From positions 210,679,490 through 210,743,489 of the forward strand of contig OZ020611.1 of assembly GCA_963971575.1 (NCBI GenBank): a stretch of 64,000 nt of DNA, given 5' to 3'. This document shows, one piece after another, positions 60,112-64,000 of this stretch (the first letter of the stretch is position 1; every line of letters begins with the position of its first letter). The stretch comes from Liopterus haemorrhoidalis (taxonomy: Eukaryota > Arthropoda > Insecta > Coleoptera > Dytiscidae). Position numbers and translations under genes: made by a program. The notes below the pieces were generated by a model, which searched no databases, was not told the origin of the DNA, and was given only the letters and a program-made list of their open reading frames with translations.

Positions 60112-60449
60112 CCTCGTTCAGTCTCTATGTTATACTACCTCATTGGTTTTGACTGTGACCACAACCTCTAAGCTTAAAATCTACTACTACAGATAGCAGC
60201 ACCAAATGAAATGCACGAATTTAAATAATTAGCAACTAATTTAAAATCAGTAAATTATTATTTTGGAAATTTACTGCAATTTACAACATTAATACCAAAA
60301 CTTTAATTTCACAAGTCTTAGTATAGGTAATTATGTTTATGAAAATCGCCCATAAAGATTTATTTGTTCTTTTTCAATAATTAAGCTAAAGCATGTACAA
60401 ATATATCTGCCTTTGTTATTTGTCTTGTTGATAAAGAATTTACTCGTCA

Positions 60450-60506
60450 TTTTTAGGGTTTTGTAGGTATGACCAAAAAACCCTTATACCGTCATTTTGT
60501 CGTCTA

Positions 60507-60603
<97 letters not shown>

Positions 60604-61860
60604 TCGGTAAAAATTGTAGCCAAACGGCTAAAGCTAGAGAGTTGAAATCTGGCATGCTTATACAACTCTTTGACCCGCACATAGGAAAAATACTAAAACA
60701 TCTAAAAAACATATCCCCCTAAAAATATAAACAAATATGTGCTCATCGAAAAAAAAAAATATTTTTTTAAAATTCTGAGTAGGGTATCAAATGAAAGCCC
60801 TTGGTACGTGGATTAACAATCAAGTTTTTATTTTTGCAAAATATATTATTTTGCAGCGATTTTTGCCAAAATTGTGCAAAAAAAATTGGGTCCCACACCC
60901 TGTAGCCGAGATGGTTTAAACTAAAAATCTGAAAAAATTCTAAGTACTGTACATTGGTGTGAACCGGAATAGTACAACAGGAATTTTTGATCAGATTATG
61001 TTTTTGGAAAAAAAAGCATTTTTTGTGTTTTTTTGCTAATAATGTTGAAAACTTATAGTTATATAACACACTAAACTGTAACTTGTATCTTGGTGCAATG
61101 GTTACGGTACTAGCGGTCTGCCCAAGAAAATGAGTTCGAATCCCACGAGAAAAGACAATATTATTTTTAATTTTTTTTTTGCATTTTTATTTTGTGTAAA
61201 TTATTTTTTCAAAATTCTAGTTATATTTTGACAAATGTTGCATTTAATTTTTAAAAGCGTAAATTTAATAACCAGTGGAAATTGTTGAAATTATAATTTA
61301 ATTCTGTTTGAATGTACACGAAATCAAAGGGAGGAGCTATGACTAGAAACAACCAATAAAGCCATAGGCGCAATTTTCAAAATCTTAATGAACCTTGCTA
61401 TATAAAAAAAATACTACACATATTAAGAAACGTAAATAATGGTATTAGGCACTCGAATTAAAATTAACATAAAAATATTTTAACATAAAATTTGTTTTTA
61501 AAGCTCTTAGATTAAGAGATGATAAATTATTTTAAAAATATTGTTCATTTTACAGTGAATACTACAAAGCAAAATATGTCCTACACACTCAGCATTCCGC
61601 CTTCACTTAATATTTAAAAATTATATATCTATCTAAGAGGAATTTTTTCAAAATTTTATTGAACATTGCTAATTAAAAAAAAAAAATTCTGCACATATTT
61701 AGAAACTTACTTAATGGTATTAGGCATTCGAATTAAAATTAACAAAAAAAAAAATATTTTAACATAAAATTTGTTTTGGCATTCCAAATAATCATTATTC
61801 ACTTACTAAATACCTGCGAAATTCTGAAATGTGTGAAAATTCACACTTCACATACATTTT
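60450..61860 (+). mobile_element. HINE-like element, GTCT type, copy 4
   Basis: Ends as in copies 1-3; (GTCT)n run of about 100 bp (60501-60603). tRNA-like segment: A-box tggtgcaatgg (61091-61101), B-box gagttcgaatcc (61132-61143), T-runs soon after. The 3' third contains a partial duplication (61400-61580 versus 61680-61800). Confidence 0.8.
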
Positions 61861-62107
61861 TTTATTAGTGCGTTAATCGATACTATGAAATATTGATACT
61901 TTTTTTCGATACTGTAATTACGGAACGACACTGATAACAGTACAAGGTATCGATACCTTCAATACCCTAGCGCTGACTAGGTAATCGATACCACGTAGTA
62001 TCGAATATTTTTTCGCTACCAATACTAGTATCGAGACTACGAAACGATAACTATACCGATACCGATACAAAGTATCGATACTTACAATCGATATTTATAT
62101 TCCTACA

Positions 62108-62963
62108 ACTGTTGTTTTCGTCTATGCTCCAGTTTGCGCACATTGCGCAAACCTCAATATTCTATGGTGTTTTGCACATTACATATGTATACGTAAATAT
62201 GTATCAACAATATTTATTAAATGAGATGCTATTAACTGATTCATTCTCGATTGAAAGATGAATTTATCATGAATTATTTGAGCAGAGGACAGTTTTGTAC
62301 AATAAAAACGTGGGGAGAAGTAAGAAACCGACAAAAACCAGGAATCGATCTTAATATCTTAGTTATTTTGTTTAGTAATCAGTCTATCAAACTGCAGCAA
62401 TCGCGTTCCGTAAATAAAATTTTCGGAAGGAATAATTGCTTTTTTGGTTGAAATCTAGTATTTACGGAACATACTATTGGTTTTTCTGTTTCAAAACTGA
62501 CGACCTTTATCATTGGCCAATATTATCGCTTATTATGGTTATCCCATTACCTTCAACTATAATTATCGCTTATATTATTACCAGAGTGCTAGAAGAATTA
62601 ATGGGCCTCATTTCTCGAGGAGAGGAGATGGAAATAAAAAAAAAGTTCAAATATATAGGGCAGTGTTTCCCAACCTTTTCGACTTACGGAGCCCTTTTTA
62701 GAATCAATTTCTATGGCGGAGCCTCTTAGGCCTACCTTATGTCTTAAAATTTAATGGTGTTTAGAAGTAATGTTGCAGGGGAGGGGATAGATTTTTTTCA
62801 CTATAAATTCACTTTTCTCTTTCACAGCTCACTTATTGATAGATAGACAGATTTTTATAAAAAAAAGCAAATAATCAAAATACACGCAGATTATTTAGTC
62901 AACAATGCATCTCACCAATCACATTCCAGCTAGAGTCATAAACTGGCTAAAGAAAAAAATTGA
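62108..62963. other. No gene; a hAT left end near 62.66 kb
   Basis: cagtgtttcccaaccttttc with ggagcccttttta at 62662-62700 is a hAT-type terminus whose partner is not in view. The short frames here have no recognisable domain. Confidence 0.4.

Positions 62964-64000
<1,037 letters not shown>

Larger units (their letters stand above)
58985..62107. mobile_element. Element with TATCGATA-type subterminal arrays
   Basis: Both ends are dense in tatcgatac/gatactagtat words (58985-59130 and 61870-62100), as in the hAT-like element at 27763. The outer right tip atttatattcctac resembles that element's ccatcccta end; the left tip is not resolved, and no duplication was found. It contains the two elements below. 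Confidence 0.5.

Overview
This window looks like a piece of insect (at least arthropod) nuclear genome. It is AT-rich and intron-rich, has no bacterial-style gene packing, and carries mariner, piggyBac, hAT, PIF/Harbinger, Tc1/pogo, non-LTR and rolling-circle-like (HINE) repeats nested inside one another. A hemimetabolous insect is my guess, not something the sequence proves.

The only host protein-coding gene I can support is the 3' part of a T-box transcription factor of the Tbx20 (Drosophila midline/H15) class, on the minus strand at 53917-54682. Two exons are visible. One ends the T-box DNA-binding domain; the other encodes a long Ala/Pro/Ser-rich C-terminus. The upstream exons must lie beyond 64000, so about 9.3 kb of the window's right end is intron. 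The 3' flank, the intron just upstream, and a block at about 39.9-42.0 kb are GC/CpG-richer and apparently single copy, and are candidates for regulatory DNA or for the first exon of another gene.

The rest is mobile-element debris, left to right: 2.1-4.2 kb, a PIF/Harbinger element hosting a Tc1-like MITE, inserted by its own kind and by a tRNA-SINE; 5.3-7.4 kb, a hAT element with transposase remnants and a nested LINE fragment; 9.7-12.2 kb, a mariner carrying a piggyBac-like MITE that carries a hAT MITE; 13.3-15.0 kb, a second mariner interrupted by a microsatellite-bearing element; 15.6-16.5 kb, a Harbinger-like element with a MADF remnant; 17.0-18.3 kb, an inverted-repeat element; 19.0-20.6 kb, a 5'-truncated LINE with an RNase H domain; 21.4-25.6 kb, two more mariner remnants; 27.2-30.7 kb, a four-deep stack of hAT, hAT-like, piggyBac and Tc1-like elements; 32.6-45.1 kb, several HINE-like elements and hAT shells; 45.2-52.6 kb, TIR elements, a 230-bp-armed hairpin and a second SINE; 55-64 kb, intronic elements.

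The most notable patterns are (1) HINE-like elements with a GTCT microsatellite and an embedded tRNA-like Pol III promoter, (2) a SINE whose 3' tail resembles the 3' end of the LINE in the same window, and (3) a long, near-identical hairpin. No transposase in the window is intact. I saw no CRISPR array, rRNA, plausible free tRNA gene or virus.
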